Counted from the first letter of the stretch, positions 26,334 through 35,987 are shown. The stretch: DNA of 64,000 nucleotides from Butyribacter intestini (GCA_001414325.1 LLKB01000005.1:1-64000); one strand, 5' to 3'. Program-made: numbers and translations. The notes: generated from the sequence alone by a model not told the origin.

Positions 26334-28580
26334 TTATATAAGATTAAATTCAAAATTAAGCCTGCAGTCCCTAAACGACTCCGTTTCATGCATAAATTCC
26401 TCGAAACTGTTTTTTATGGAGCACAGTATCCCATAATCTGCACACTTTCCATATATCATACGCCTGTAAACATCTTTCACCTTTGAAAGTGCCGCAGGTG
26501 CAGGTCCAAGCACCGTTACATCCTGATAGAGTTTCATCTTATCGGCGAGTATCTGTGCCAGATTATCCGCATTTCTTTCATTTTCTGAAAGCACCAACAC
26601 TCCTAGTATATTTGAAATCGGCGGATATTGCAACATTTGTCTTGTAACAATTTCCTGTTCATAAAAATTTTTATAGTCATTTTTTGCTGCATAAACGATA
26701 CTGTAGTGCTCAGGCTGATATGTCTGTATAACAACTTCTCCGGGCTTATCTGCCCTGCCTGCTCGACCACACGCCTGTGTTGTAAGCTGAAAAGTCTTTT
26801 CCGCTGCACGATAATCGCCTGAATTTAATGAAAGGTCTGCTGCAAGTATTCCCACAAGCGTAACATTTGCAAAATCATGTCCTTTTACTATCATCTGTGT
26901 TCCGATAAGTATGTCCGCACCACCTTTTGAATATTCTTTTAAAATATTTTCATGTGCATTTTTACCCGTTGTCGTATCAGCATCCATACGAAGTACATCT
27001 GCCTGTGGAAATCTTTTTTTAACCATCTGCTCAACCTGTTGTGTACCAATCCCGAAACTGCTTATGTAAAGCGAACCGCAGGATGGACATTTATCCGGCA
27101 TCTGAATTTTGTAACCGCAGTAATGACACATCAGATAGGAAACTCTCCCATTTACAGAATGTGGTTTTAATGCGACCGAACAGTGTGGACAGCCAAGGAC
27201 CTCGCCACATTGCCTGCACGAAACGAACCCCGCAAATCCTCTCCTGTTTAAGAAAAGCATTATCTGTTCTTTTTTCTCCAGTCTGTCACGCATAAGTTCA
27301 TCAAGTCTTCTGCTGAATATTGAATAATTTTTTGCTTTTAATTCCTCCCTTAAATCTTCTATATAGACTGACGGATAAACTGCATTGCCAGCTCTCTCGT
27401 TTAGTTCAAATAATCTGTATTCTCCCTGCATTGCCTTATAATACGAGTCAACCGATGGTGTTGCCGAGCCTAAAACAACGCTTGCACCGACCATTTTAGC
27501 CCTCTGTATCGCGACCTCTCTTGCATGGTACTTTGGCGGCATCTCACTCTGATAGCTTGAATCATGCTCCTCGTCGATAACGATAAGTCCGAGATTTTGA
27601 AACGGTGTGAAAAGTGCCGACCTCGGTCCTATCATAACATCTATCTCGCCGTTTTTTGCCCTTGTGTACTGGTCAAACCTCTCCCCCGCCGAAAGCCTTG
27701 AATGCATGACTGATATTCTGTTTCCAAATCTTTTATAAAAACGGTTTACCATCTGAAATGTGAGTGAGATTTCCGGTATAAGCACTATAACCTGCTTTCC
27801 GAGACAGATTACCTTTTCAACAATATTCATATACACTTCTGTCTTGCCGCTTCCTGTTATCCCGTGAATAAGGTATGTTCCTCTTACATCTCTTATATAA
27901 TCATTTAATATCGAATCTACCGTGTGTTTCTGCTCTCTGTTTAAAACAGGACGCACCTCCGGTCTTTCATCAATATTTCCAATAGGATTTCTGTATTGCT
28001 GTATGGCATCGACCGTTATTATATCCAGTTTCCTAAGTCCCTCTATAACGCTCGCCGTAAGGCTTAGTTTCTTTGTGGCATAAGAATAATCAAGTCCCGC
28101 ATTATAAGCCGTCTTATCCAGCTTAAGAAATTCATCGAGAAGTCTTACTCTTGCCTTATTATGCTTTTTTTCAAACTCGTCTCTTTTTTCCCTCATCTTA
28201 TCCATGCTGACAGCAGGATATATAACTCTCTTTATCTGCTCTTTTATCTCCCTTTTAACAGGCATAACAGACTTTATGGCATCATTCATCGTTGAGCCAT
28301 AATTTTCCTTTATCCAATAAGCAAGGGAAAGCAGGTGTGATTCCACGACCACTCCCTGCTTTATTATTTCAAGTATGCTTTTCGTTTTTGATATATCAAA
28401 CTTCGCTTCGCCCGAAAGACCAACGACATATCCTGTCATAGTTCGATTTCCCATGCCGAACGGGATTTTTACGACCGAACCTATATCAACATCAAACTCC
28501 ATCTCCTCAGGAACTATATATTGAAATGGTCTGTCAAGACTCTTGACTGATATATCTATTATTACATCAGCAAATATCAT
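26334..28580 (-). CDS. priA: primosomal protein N' (replication restart helicase)
   Basis: A 748-residue PriA helicase. The N-terminal 3'-DNA-binding domain starts FADVIIDISVKSLDRPFQY. The helicase core shows GITGSGKTEVYM (Walker A, near 243), IVIDEEHDSSYQSE (DEEH, near 335) and GSATPSVDSYY. Eight zinc cysteines follow in CRQCGEVLGCPHCS and CHYCGYKIQMPDKCPSCG. Motifs IGTQMIVKGHDF and QACGRAGRADKPGEVVIQTY complete the C-terminal lobe. Full-length, and the first gene of the def-fmt-rsmB cluster. Confidence 0.96.
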   Translation of the reverse strand: MIFADVIIDISVKSLDRPFQYIVPEEMEFDVDIGSVVKIPFGMGNRTMTGYVVGLSGEAKFDISKTKSILEIIKQGVVVESHLLSLAYWIKENYGSTMNDAIKSVMPVKREIKEQIKRVIYPAVSMDKMREKRDEFEKKHNKARVRLLDEFLKLDKTAYNAGLDYSYATKKLSLTASVIEGLRKLDIITVDAIQQYRNPIGNIDERPEVRPVLNREQKHTVDSILNDYIRDVRGTYLIHGITGSGKTEVYMNIVEKVICLGKQVIVLIPEISLTFQMVNRFYKRFGNRISVMHSRLSAGERFDQYTRAKNGEIDVMIGPRSALFTPFQNLGLIVIDEEHDSSYQSEMPPKYHAREVAIQRAKMVGASVVLGSATPSVDSYYKAMQGEYRLFELNERAGNAVYPSVYIEDLREELKAKNYSIFSRRLDELMRDRLEKKEQIMLFLNRRGFAGFVSCRQCGEVLGCPHCSVALKPHSVNGRVSYLMCHYCGYKIQMPDKCPSCGSLYISSFGIGTQQVEQMVKKRFPQADVLRMDADTTTGKNAHENILKEYSKGGADILIGTQMIVKGHDFANVTLVGILAADLSLNSGDYRAAEKTFQLTTQACGRAGRADKPGEVVIQTYQPEHYSIVYAAKNDYKNFYEQEIVTRQMLQYPPISNILGVLVLSENERNADNLAQILADKMKLYQDVTVLGPAPAALSKVKDVYRRMIYGKCADYGILCSIKNSFEEFMHETESFRDCRLNFEFNLI

Positions 28581-28716
28581 TTCTTTCCCCTAATTTTTCT
28601 TTTTAATTTTTTATCGTCCAGGACTCCCATAAACTTTCAACTTTAAAAATTTCCCGCCTTCAGCCTTTTGTATCTTCTTTAACTGCCATTTAGGAAGTCC
28701 TGCTCCTTTGGCTCAG

Positions 28717-30186
28717 TTATCTGATAAAATTACCATCTTTTACTACATCAGCGACAAGTTCTCTCTCGTCCATATGATATTTCTTTCCTTTTATCTCCTG
28801 GTAATCCTCATGTCCTTTTCCTGCGAGCACGATAACATCACCCTCTTTTGCATTTTCAATGGCATATCTTATGGCATCTGCCCTGTCGATGATGGTTATG
28901 AATTTACCATCCGCTTTCTTTACACCTGTAACTATATCATCAATGATAGCCTGTGGTTCTTCATTTCTCGGATTGTCGGATGTAACAATCGTGAAGTCTG
29001 CAAGTTTTGAAGAAACCTCACCCATCTCAAAACGACGCTCTCTCGAACGGTTTCCACCACATCCAAACAGACATACCAGTCTTTTTGGCGAATACTCTTT
29101 AAGTGTCGTGAGCAGACTATTAAGGCTCATTGCGTTGTGAGCGTAATCTATCATTATCGTAAACTTAGGTGATACGGGTATTATCTCAACCCTGCCTTTA
29201 ACTCTGACTTTTGAAAGCGAGTCGAGTATAACTTCTTTCTTTACACCGAAGTGTCTGCATATTGAGATTGCGGTCATTGAATTGTAAACACTGAACTTGC
29301 CCGGTATGTCTATCTCAACATCCATATCCATAAGACCGCTCATATGATATGCAACTCCGAGCGTTCCACCTTTATCCATAAGATGAACATCAGATGCCTT
29401 TATATCTGCATTTTCAGAAAAACCGTATGTCTCAACTTTACAGGTATGACCCTCAAGTATCTTTTCAAGATGGCTGTCATCCGCATTGAAGATACCCTGT
29501 TTGCATTGTCTGAAAAGCAGGCTCTTACAGTGGATATAATCATCAAGGTCCTTATGTTCATTTGGTCCGATGTGGTCCGGCTCAAGATTTGTAAATATTC
29601 CGTAATCAAATACAAAGCCGCCTACTCTGTTTAGCATAAGTGCCTGTGAAGAAACTTCCATAACGACACATTTACAGCCTGCATCAACCATCTTTCTGAA
29701 ATACTGCTGAACTACATATGACTCAGGCGTGGTATTTGCAGATGGAATAACCTCGTCACCGATAATACTCTCGATAGTTCCGATAAGTCCTGTTTTGATG
29801 CCTGATTCCTCCAATATGGAACGAACCATATAAGTTGAAGTGGTTTTCCCCTTTGTTCCGGTAATTCCGATAGTTGTAAGTTCATTTGCAGGATTTCCAA
29901 AATATGCCGCTGATGAAACAGCAAGACCGAGTCTTGTATCAGCAACTTTAATAACAGTCACATCGTCAGGCACATCTACATTCTTTTCAACGATAAGAGC
30001 CTTTGCTCCTGCCTTAACAACATCTTTTGCAAAATCGTGTCCGTCCCTTACCGCACCGCTTATACATACAAAAACACTTCCGTTTTCAACCTTTCGTGAA
30101 TCATATACAAGTGTAGTAATATCAATGTCAGTGCTTCCCTGAACACACTCAAAATCTAAATCTTTTATCAGTTCTAAAAGTTTCAT
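28717..30186 (-). CDS. murE: UDP-MurNAc-tripeptide synthetase (meso-DAP adding)
   Basis: A 489-residue Mur ligase that adds the third amino acid to UDP-MurNAc-L-Ala-D-Glu. The ATP loop is TGTKGKTTSTYMV (near 110) and the central domain contains SSQALMLNRV and FTNLEPDHIG. The C-terminal domain carries the DNPRNEEP motif typical of enzymes that select meso-diaminopimelate. The upstream gene is dapF, which makes meso-DAP, so the two form a precursor-supply pair. GGAGAATATAA precedes the ATG. It is separated from priA by about 140 bases with no clear terminator. Confidence 0.95.
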   Translation of the reverse strand: MKLLELIKDLDFECVQGSTDIDITTLVYDSRKVENGSVFVCISGAVRDGHDFAKDVVKAGAKALIVEKNVDVPDDVTVIKVADTRLGLAVSSAAYFGNPANELTTIGITGTKGKTTSTYMVRSILEESGIKTGLIGTIESIIGDEVIPSANTTPESYVVQQYFRKMVDAGCKCVVMEVSSQALMLNRVGGFVFDYGIFTNLEPDHIGPNEHKDLDDYIHCKSLLFRQCKQGIFNADDSHLEKILEGHTCKVETYGFSENADIKASDVHLMDKGGTLGVAYHMSGLMDMDVEIDIPGKFSVYNSMTAISICRHFGVKKEVILDSLSKVRVKGRVEIIPVSPKFTIMIDYAHNAMSLNSLLTTLKEYSPKRLVCLFGCGGNRSRERRFEMGEVSSKLADFTIVTSDNPRNEEPQAIIDDIVTGVKKADGKFITIIDRADAIRYAIENAKEGDVIVLAGKGHEDYQEIKGKKYHMDERELVADVVKDGNFIR

Positions 30187-30275
30187 TTATATTCTCCATT
30201 CCGTTTTTTATCAAAACAAATATAATAAATTTTTTAAGACGCTGTTACAAAGCAGTGCCATAAGTTTAATCTTTG

Positions 30276-31112
30276 TTATATCTCTATCGTTCCCTCAAAT
30301 GCAATAGCTGCAGGTCCGGTCATCCAGACTGTATCGTTATCTCTGTCATATTTTACCAATATATCACCACCGAGCAGATGAACCGTTATCTCATCTTCGG
30401 TAAGACCGTTTAAAACGCAGGCAACGACTGTCGCACAAGTTCCCGTACCACAGGCAAGTGTCTCACCTGAGCCACGCTCCCAGACACGCATATTTACTTC
30501 ATGTCTGTTTAACACCTGGACAAACTCCGTATTCACCCTGTCAGGGAACATAGGATGATTTTCAAACTTAGGACCTATCTTATCAAGTGGGAATTTATTT
30601 ACATCCTCATCTATAAAAGTAACTGCATGAGGATTTCCCATTGAGACGCAGGTTACCTTATAGACTTTTCCGTCAACATTTATATCCGCATCTATACATT
30701 TATCCGTATCAACCGCAACGGGAATATCTTTTGACTTAAGGATAGGTGCTCCCATATTTACTTTTACGAGTGAAACCTTTCCATCCTCCACTGTAAGCTC
30801 AAGTTTTTTTATTCCGCTTTTTGTTTCGATAGAAAGATTTTTCTTGTCGGTAAGTCCTTTATCATAAACATATTTAGCAACACATCTGATACCGTTGCCA
30901 CACATTGCTCCCTCTGAGCCGTCAGCATTATACATAGCCATTCTAAAATCTGCAACATCAGATGAACATATAAGTATCAGACCGTCAGAACCTATTCCAA
31001 AATGTCTGTGACTGACTTTTCTTGAAATCTCACCCGGATTTTCTATCATCCCCTTTGTGCAGTCAACATAGACATAATCATTGCCACAACCATGCATTTT
31101 TGTAAAATTCAT
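30276..31112 (-). CDS. dapF: diaminopimelate epimerase
   Basis: About 278 residues. Interconverts LL- and meso-diaminopimelate for peptidoglycan and lysine. Both catalytic cysteines are present, in GAMCGNGIRCVAKY and in LACGTGTCATVVAC. The start MNFTKMHGCGNDYVYVDC is standard and is preceded by GGAGGGAATT; a longer frame to 31136 is not supported. It lies upstream of murE on the same strand. Confidence 0.95.
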   Translation of the reverse strand: MNFTKMHGCGNDYVYVDCTKGMIENPGEISRKVSHRHFGIGSDGLILICSSDVADFRMAMYNADGSEGAMCGNGIRCVAKYVYDKGLTDKKNLSIETKSGIKKLELTVEDGKVSLVKVNMGAPILKSKDIPVAVDTDKCIDADINVDGKVYKVTCVSMGNPHAVTFIDEDVNKFPLDKIGPKFENHPMFPDRVNTEFVQVLNRHEVNMRVWERGSGETLACGTGTCATVVACVLNGLTEDEITVHLLGGDILVKYDRDNDTVWMTGPAAIAFEGTIEI

Positions 31113-31216
31113 AATTCCCTCCATTTCCATGTGCAATTTTGCATATGCTTTATTTCATATGCTTTTCACACACTATGGACATTTCAAAAGTCCATTATAT
31201 AATTTAATATAATGTT

Positions 31217-31241
31217 GAGGTCAAAAAGTATTTTGACCCTC
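31217..31241 (-). terminator. hairpin after the CAP-protein gene, shared with the ruvB 3' end
   Basis: Stem GAGGTCAAAA (31217-31226) with TTTTGACCCTC (31231-31241, one bulged C) lies four bases past the CAP-protein stop. The 20 bases at 31231-31250 match 19 of 20 at 59731-59750 after ruvB, where GTCAAAA again pairs upstream. Probably a dispersed terminator-like element. Confidence 0.55.
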
Positions 31242-31244
31242 GCA

Positions 31245-32819
31245 TCATTTAATATTTTTATATATTTTAATCGTATTTCCCCAACTGCCATATACTTTCC
31301 TTCCGTTTTTCTTAGTATATGCCCTCATCTGTATAAAATGTTTTTTCCTTGACTTCTTTAATCTAACCATAGTTTTCGTTGATTTACAAGACACGGCTTT
31401 GCTGCTTAAGTTTTTATTATATTTTACGCTCGTCGAATATCTCACCTGATAACCCGATGCATTTTTTACTTTTCCAAAGTAAACAGTGACCTTATTTTTA
31501 TTTATCTTCCACTTTTTTATCTTAACTTTTGCAGGCTTTGTCACCGGCTTTGCTGTCGGTGTCACTGTTGGTCTTGCAGTTGGAGCTTCTGTCTCCTCAG
31601 GCTCATCTTCCGGTTCTTCCGTCTCCTCAGGCTCGTCCGTGATTTCCGGTTCCTCTGTCTCCTCAGGTTTCTCTGTGATTTCAGGCTCTTTTGTCGGCAC
31701 TGCCGTTGGTGTTTCTGTAGGCTTTACTGTAGGCTTTACCGTCGGTGTTTCCGTTGGTGCTGCCGTCGGTGTCTCTGTAGGCTTTGCTGTCGGTTTTGCT
31801 GTCACATCCTGACCGTCTTCAAGCTCAAAAAAATTAACAGTATAACCTACATCTTTTCCATCCCCAAGTCCGGTTATCTCAACATCAAACACATCGCCTG
31901 CCGCATACTTTCTGTCTGTCTTCGGTCTGAATATAATACATCCCTTCTGACCATAGCCACCATTATTCACATTAAAATAACCGTCAGCCGCTTCATTGGA
32001 AAAATTCCATACTTTGCCATCATTTTGTCTTGTAAGTTTTACCTTTACAGACTCAATATCTACACTTTCGCCCATAGATAACGACCACGGAAATACCGTA
32101 CCAAAATATTCTACAGGCATATTCTGTGCCGGCCATGCAACTCCGTACTCACTCGCTTTTGTATTTTTCATATCAAATGAATACATCGCACTGTATGTCC
32201 CCTTAGTTCCCGTCACCGCTCCAAAACCGGTATATTTCATCTTTGGATTTAACACCCATCTTCTGTGTCCTAATCTGTCTACATTAGAAGGATCTCCATC
32301 TTCAAGCCAGCCGTTTATTATCGACCAGTTTATGCTGTTGTTTTCCCATGAAGCCCATGCTATATTGCTCGAGCTTGCTCCACTTGCACCAAGATTATAT
32401 AAATCTTCGTCCATATCAGCAGGTTTTGACGGATAATGGCTGAGTACACCATTTACATAATTTACAAGTGCTGCCGTCTGTGTAAGGCTGTTGTATGTAT
32501 CGTCTAATTGCACATCGTATGAAATACCCGCTATATATCTCACCTGATTAAACATATTTATAGCACTGTTTAATGTCTTGTCAGATAGCTTTCCGGCAGA
32601 ATAATCTCCACTGACAACAGGATTTTCTGCAAATGTAAGTGCATCATTTAAGCCCGCAGCATTTTCTGCACAAAATGCTCTTATCTCATCCTGTGTATGA
32701 TATGCCACATTTATCCCCTGTGCCTCTGTATCCTCAGCCCGTACATAACTGCTTCCCAATGTCACACACAAAGCCAGCGTCATTACATAACAAATACTCT
32801 TTCTGTTCTTTCTAATCAT
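31245..32819 (-). CDS. secreted CAP/SCP-domain protein with Thr/Pro/Glu repeats and C-terminal Fn3-like domain
   Basis: A 524-residue exported protein. A signal peptide (residues 1-28, YVMTLALCVTLGSSYVRA) is followed by a CAP domain (about 80-320) with TAALVNYVNGVLSHYPSKP and HRRWVLNPKMKYTGFGAVTG. Next is a low-complexity stalk of TETPT, TKEPE and EETEEPE units (about 340-425). The C-terminal beta domain resembles fibronectin type III (KVKIKKWKINKNKVTVYFG, then SGYQVRYSTS). There is no LPXTG or lipobox, so it is secreted or loosely wall-bound. CAP proteins bind lipids or act as hydrolases; the role here is unknown. The leader of about 175 bases contains direct and inverted repeats. Confidence 0.85.
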   Translation of the reverse strand: MIRKNRKSICYVMTLALCVTLGSSYVRAEDTEAQGINVAYHTQDEIRAFCAENAAGLNDALTFAENPVVSGDYSAGKLSDKTLNSAINMFNQVRYIAGISYDVQLDDTYNSLTQTAALVNYVNGVLSHYPSKPADMDEDLYNLGASGASSSNIAWASWENNSINWSIINGWLEDGDPSNVDRLGHRRWVLNPKMKYTGFGAVTGTKGTYSAMYSFDMKNTKASEYGVAWPAQNMPVEYFGTVFPWSLSMGESVDIESVKVKLTRQNDGKVWNFSNEAADGYFNVNNGGYGQKGCIIFRPKTDRKYAAGDVFDVEITGLGDGKDVGYTVNFFELEDGQDVTAKPTAKPTETPTAAPTETPTVKPTVKPTETPTAVPTKEPEITEKPEETEEPEITDEPEETEEPEDEPEETEAPTARPTVTPTAKPVTKPAKVKIKKWKINKNKVTVYFGKVKNASGYQVRYSTSVKYNKNLSSKAVSCKSTKTMVRLKKSRKKHFIQMRAYTKKNGRKVYGSWGNTIKIYKNIK

Positions 32820-32842
32820 AGATTCTTTCTCCTTTCCGTACT

Positions 32843-32888
32843 TATGTACTCACGAAATCTTCTGAACGAAGAACTCACAGAGTACATA
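32843..32888. repeat. inverted repeat element in the CAP-protein leader
   Basis: Arms TATGTACTC (32843-32851) and GAGTACATA (32880-32888). The stretch 32848-32874 matches the def-fmt element (25719 onward) at 24 of 27 bases. Unlike that copy, only the outer nine bases of the arms still pair. Confidence 0.55.
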
Positions 32889-32900
32889 CTTTGCAAACTG

Positions 32901-33030
32901 CCATTCACACCGCAGACATGAAATCAGCCTTTGCGATAACCGTTCACACCATAAGCGGGAGCGGCAATATTTTGTAACCCGGTTTTTCTTAATGTGAATT
33001 AATTATAATATATAGCACCTTTTAGGGCAA
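32901..33030 (-). promoter_or_regulatory. CAP-protein promoter and long leader with direct repeats
   Basis: On the minus strand: -35 TTGCCC (33030..33025), 17-base spacer, -10 TATAAT (33007..33002). Two near-identical 11-mers, CCATTCACACC (32901-32911) and CCGTTCACACC (32940-32950), lie 39 bases apart in the transcribed leader. The leader is long enough for a structured RNA, but I could not match it to a known riboswitch. Nothing gene-like was seen from here to the glycosyltransferase promoter. Confidence 0.45.
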
Positions 33031-33185
33031 GTAAAAGTTACTGTTCACCCATCTGCATAAAACAGGCTGCAATCTTATAAAATTTACTTATCAGTACATA
33101 ATCTATAACTGTTATCATTAGTGTAACAGTTCAGCCTTCCATTATTATTGATTTTTTCTTTATGATATACAATACACAAAATGTA

Positions 33186-33194
33186 TGCTATAAT
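33186..33194 (+). promoter_or_regulatory. extended -10 of the glycosyltransferase gene
   Basis: TGCTATAAT at 33186-33194 is a full extended -10. No clear -35 is visible. The predicted start lies about 25 bases before the ATG at 33226. Confidence 0.45.
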
Positions 33195-33225
33195 TTTATA
33201 TATTTATGCAGGAATGGAGAATAAA

Positions 33226-34410
33226 ATGAGACATAAAATAGTGCTTATGACAGGCGGAACCGAAACCCTTGAATTTTTTTCATTGCAATTAAAAAAAGGC
33301 TTTGAAGCCTTAGGATACAAGACTTTTCTTTTCGACCAGACAACAGAAGAAGAAAGTGCAGAAAAACTTTACGATTTTGCAACAGCTTATGACACGATAC
33401 TTGTCACTTTTAACTTTGACGGTATTCATTATGAAACTTCACTTTTTAACATGAATGGAGTCTCTATCTGGGATGAACGCAAAATCCCATGCGTCAACAT
33501 AGCCGTTGACCATCCATATTTTTATCCCGAACTTTTCGATATACATCCAGATATTTTTTATGAAGTATCCATCGACAGATACCATGACAGATATATGAAA
33601 AGATTTTATCCGGAACTTATGAGTGGAACTTTTCTTCCACTAGGCGGCACCTCACTCTCTCCAAACGGAGATTACAAGAAGATGGCTGACAGAAAATATG
33701 ACATATGTTTTACCGGTAATTACACACCACCGGAAGTCTTTGACGATGCAATAAACAGACTCGGTGACGAATATGCAATGTTTTATCTTGAGATAATACA
33801 TGATCTTATCACCAATCCCGACAAACCGGATGATCTGACAATGGAAGAACACTTAAAAAAAGCTATTCCCGGAATCACACATGAGGAAGTAAAAACAGCT
33901 ATTCCAAACATGATTTTCATTGATACATATGTCAGATGTTATTTCAGAGGTGAAGTGATTAAAACTCTTGCCGATGCCGGCTTTAAGATACACTGTGTCG
34001 GCAAAGGTTACGATAAACTCAGGTGTAAACATCCCGAAAATCTCGATATGAATCCTGATGAGCTTTCCTATGGATGTCTTGAAGCACTCGCCGACAGCAG
34101 ACTTTCATTAAATGTCATGCCGTGGTTTAAAGATGGTGCCCACGACAGGATATTTAACTCTATGTGCAACGGAGCAGTCTGCATAACCGACCACAGCAAA
34201 TACCTGGATGAGATACTCACACCTGATGAAAATATTATATTTTATGACCTCAAGCAGCTTGATAAACTGCCTGAGATATTTGAAAATGCATTAAATGATA
34301 CTGATAAACTGGAGAGAATTCAGAAAAACGCATTTAACTTTGCAAATCGTGAACACACATGGTATGTGAGGGCAAAACAGCTTCACAATGAACTGTTAAA
34401 ATTTTTGTAA
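33226..34410 (+). CDS. CgeB-like glycosyltransferase
   Basis: About 394 residues, no membrane segment. It resembles the GT-B glycosyltransferases of the CgeB / Glyco_trans_1_2 type. The N-terminal half has alternating strands with a TGGTETLEFF loop. The C-terminal nucleotide-sugar domain holds FTGNYTPPEVF, SRLSLNVMPWFKDGAHDRIF, CNGAVCITDHSKYL and LTPDENIIFYD. Such proteins often modify spore, flagellar or cell-surface targets. The ATG at 33226 is preferred because GGAG precedes it; upstream starts overlap the promoter. It is one of the few plus-strand genes and stands alone, convergent with the symporter. Confidence 0.8.
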   Translation: MRHKIVLMTGGTETLEFFSLQLKKGFEALGYKTFLFDQTTEEESAEKLYDFATAYDTILVTFNFDGIHYETSLFNMNGVSIWDERKIPCVNIAVDHPYFYPELFDIHPDIFYEVSIDRYHDRYMKRFYPELMSGTFLPLGGTSLSPNGDYKKMADRKYDICFTGNYTPPEVFDDAINRLGDEYAMFYLEIIHDLITNPDKPDDLTMEEHLKKAIPGITHEEVKTAIPNMIFIDTYVRCYFRGEVIKTLADAGFKIHCVGKGYDKLRCKHPENLDMNPDELSYGCLEALADSRLSLNVMPWFKDGAHDRIFNSMCNGAVCITDHSKYLDEILTPDENIIFYDLKQLDKLPEIFENALNDTDKLERIQKNAFNFANREHTWYVRAKQLHNELLKFL

Positions 34411-34428
34411 ATATACAAATCTACCTGT

Positions 34429-35727
34429 TTATTCCCTGTATAATCCCTCTTTTGCATTAACTACCCCATGCTCCATCATAGCAGTATTCAGAGAAGATAC
34501 ATCACGATTTGTGCTTTCACCTCCGAGAATTTTTTTAAGAGTAGCACAGCATGCCATATCACCTAACACATCTACCATAGTGACTATCATATCTGAAAGT
34601 GTGCTTATACTTATGAATATTCCCATAACACCTGCCGGGATGCCTGCTATCTGGATAAGTGCTGCAAATGATGCAACCTGACCGTTTGGAATACCCGGTG
34701 TACCTATTGATAAAAGCACATTTGCCAATACTATCACGACCATATTAAGTAAAGTAAGGTGAACCCCGCAGGCATTTGCGAAAAATGTTATCATAACCGA
34801 CATAAGTATTGATATTGCATCCATATTTACAGTTGCTCCAAGTGGAAGCACTATACTTGTTATTTCTTTTGATACACCCATTCCATCCTCTGCACATCTC
34901 ATACTGATAGGAATAGTTGCAGAACTTGAACAGGTACCAAATGCATTAAGTGCAGCAGGACTTACCGATTTTACAAATGTCTTTAAAGGCATTTTTGCTA
35001 TAACTCCCACTATGATGCCATAGACCACCACGGCGTATATTATTATTATCGCATATGTAGTAAGAAGGGCCGTTCCTATTGAAACAACCGTATCTGCACC
35101 GGTAGTAGCAAGAACCGGCATTATCGTACAAAGAACACCAAGCGGAGTAAATTTCATAACCTCAAACAATATTTTCATTGAAACTTCATTGACGGATGTT
35201 ATAAGATCCATCAAAGGCTGGGCTTTTTCCTGTAATGCGAGTATCGCAAAACCTATGATAACCGCAAACACCAGGATCGACAGCATATCACCGTTTACAA
35301 ACGAGGCAAACGGATTTGACGGAATAAGGTTAGTTATTGTATCTAGTATGTTTGATACATTATTCACATCTACATCCGCACTTGCAAGATGCAGCTTTGC
35401 ATTTTTTCCGATACCGAGCATCTGCGGAACAAATATACCAAAGACACAGGCAAGACAGGTTGTCGATAAGAAGAATACCATCGCTCTGCCTGCTATCCTG
35501 CCCGTTGCTGACACACTTCCCATGCTCCTTATTCCACATACAAGAGAACAGAATACCAAAGGATATATCATCATTTTCAAAGCATTCATATAAATCGTTC
35601 CTATAGTCTGCGATGCCTTGATAACTCCTGTCCAGCTTTTAGGAATTATAAACCCAAGTATCACACCAATTGCAAGCCCTATCATTATCTGTACTGTAAG
35701 ATTTAATTTTTTCCATCGTTTTATCAT
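34429..35727 (-). CDS. dicarboxylate/amino acid:cation symporter (DAACS family)
   Basis: About 432 residues with 8 or more hydrophobic segments and two re-entrant loops. It takes up glutamate, aspartate, serine or dicarboxylates with Na+ or H+. Family signatures: TCSSSATIPISM (the serine-rich hairpin) and LGATVNMDAIS, then SIGTPGIPNGQ. The usual NMDGTA is NMDAIS here, which slightly blurs substrate prediction. The start at 35727 has GGGGGCTAAT upstream. The frame stays open to 35850 through a run of four hairpins, but that extension looks like leader sequence, not protein. Confidence 0.9.
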   Translation of the reverse strand: MIKRWKKLNLTVQIMIGLAIGVILGFIIPKSWTGVIKASQTIGTIYMNALKMMIYPLVFCSLVCGIRSMGSVSATGRIAGRAMVFFLSTTCLACVFGIFVPQMLGIGKNAKLHLASADVDVNNVSNILDTITNLIPSNPFASFVNGDMLSILVFAVIIGFAILALQEKAQPLMDLITSVNEVSMKILFEVMKFTPLGVLCTIMPVLATTGADTVVSIGTALLTTYAIIIIYAVVVYGIIVGVIAKMPLKTFVKSVSPAALNAFGTCSSSATIPISMRCAEDGMGVSKEITSIVLPLGATVNMDAISILMSVMITFFANACGVHLTLLNMVVIVLANVLLSIGTPGIPNGQVASFAALIQIAGIPAGVMGIFISISTLSDMIVTMVDVLGDMACCATLKKILGGESTNRDVSSLNTAMMEHGVVNAKEGLYRE

Positions 35728-35742
35728 ATTAGCCCCCGTTTC

Positions 35743-35820
35743 TGCACACATTTTTTTGTGCATAGTACGAAAGGTTTTGCCTTTCGCACATAAGTTTTGT
35801 GCCAAGTGTGCCCAGACACA
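35743..35820. repeat. run of four small hairpins upstream of the symporter gene
   Basis: Successive stems: 35743-35748 with 35757-35762 (TGCACA/TGTGCA); 35768-35774 with 35780-35786 (CGAAAGG/CCTTTCG); 35786-35790 with 35798-35802; 35807-35810 with 35817-35820. All lie in the mRNA leader and keep the symporter frame open. This may be a compound palindromic repeat or a regulatory leader. Confidence 0.5.
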
Positions 35821-35987
35821 AATCCTGCAAAAAAAATAAGCGGCAAACATATTTTATGTTTTGTCGCCTTTGACACGCTATATACTATATTTATTTTTTA
35901 GTCAGTCAGAAATTAGTAATCTGCTGTCTGTTTATAACACTATTACTTATGTACTATATCAAATTAATCTTTTATCAAATATTAAAA

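Noticed and set aside
31560-31800. CRISPR-like or tandem DNA repeat
   Set aside because: The repeats are irregular codon-level repeats of the CAP-protein stalk, not spaced direct repeats. No CRISPR array was seen anywhere in the window.
31486-31812. 108-residue plus-strand frame rich in Gly/Ser/Val
   Set aside because: Antisense of the Thr/Pro/Glu repeat stalk of the CAP protein.
35728-35850. 41-residue N-terminal extension of the symporter
   Set aside because: It is encoded by consecutive hairpins, precedes a good ribosome site, and is absent from the family architecture.
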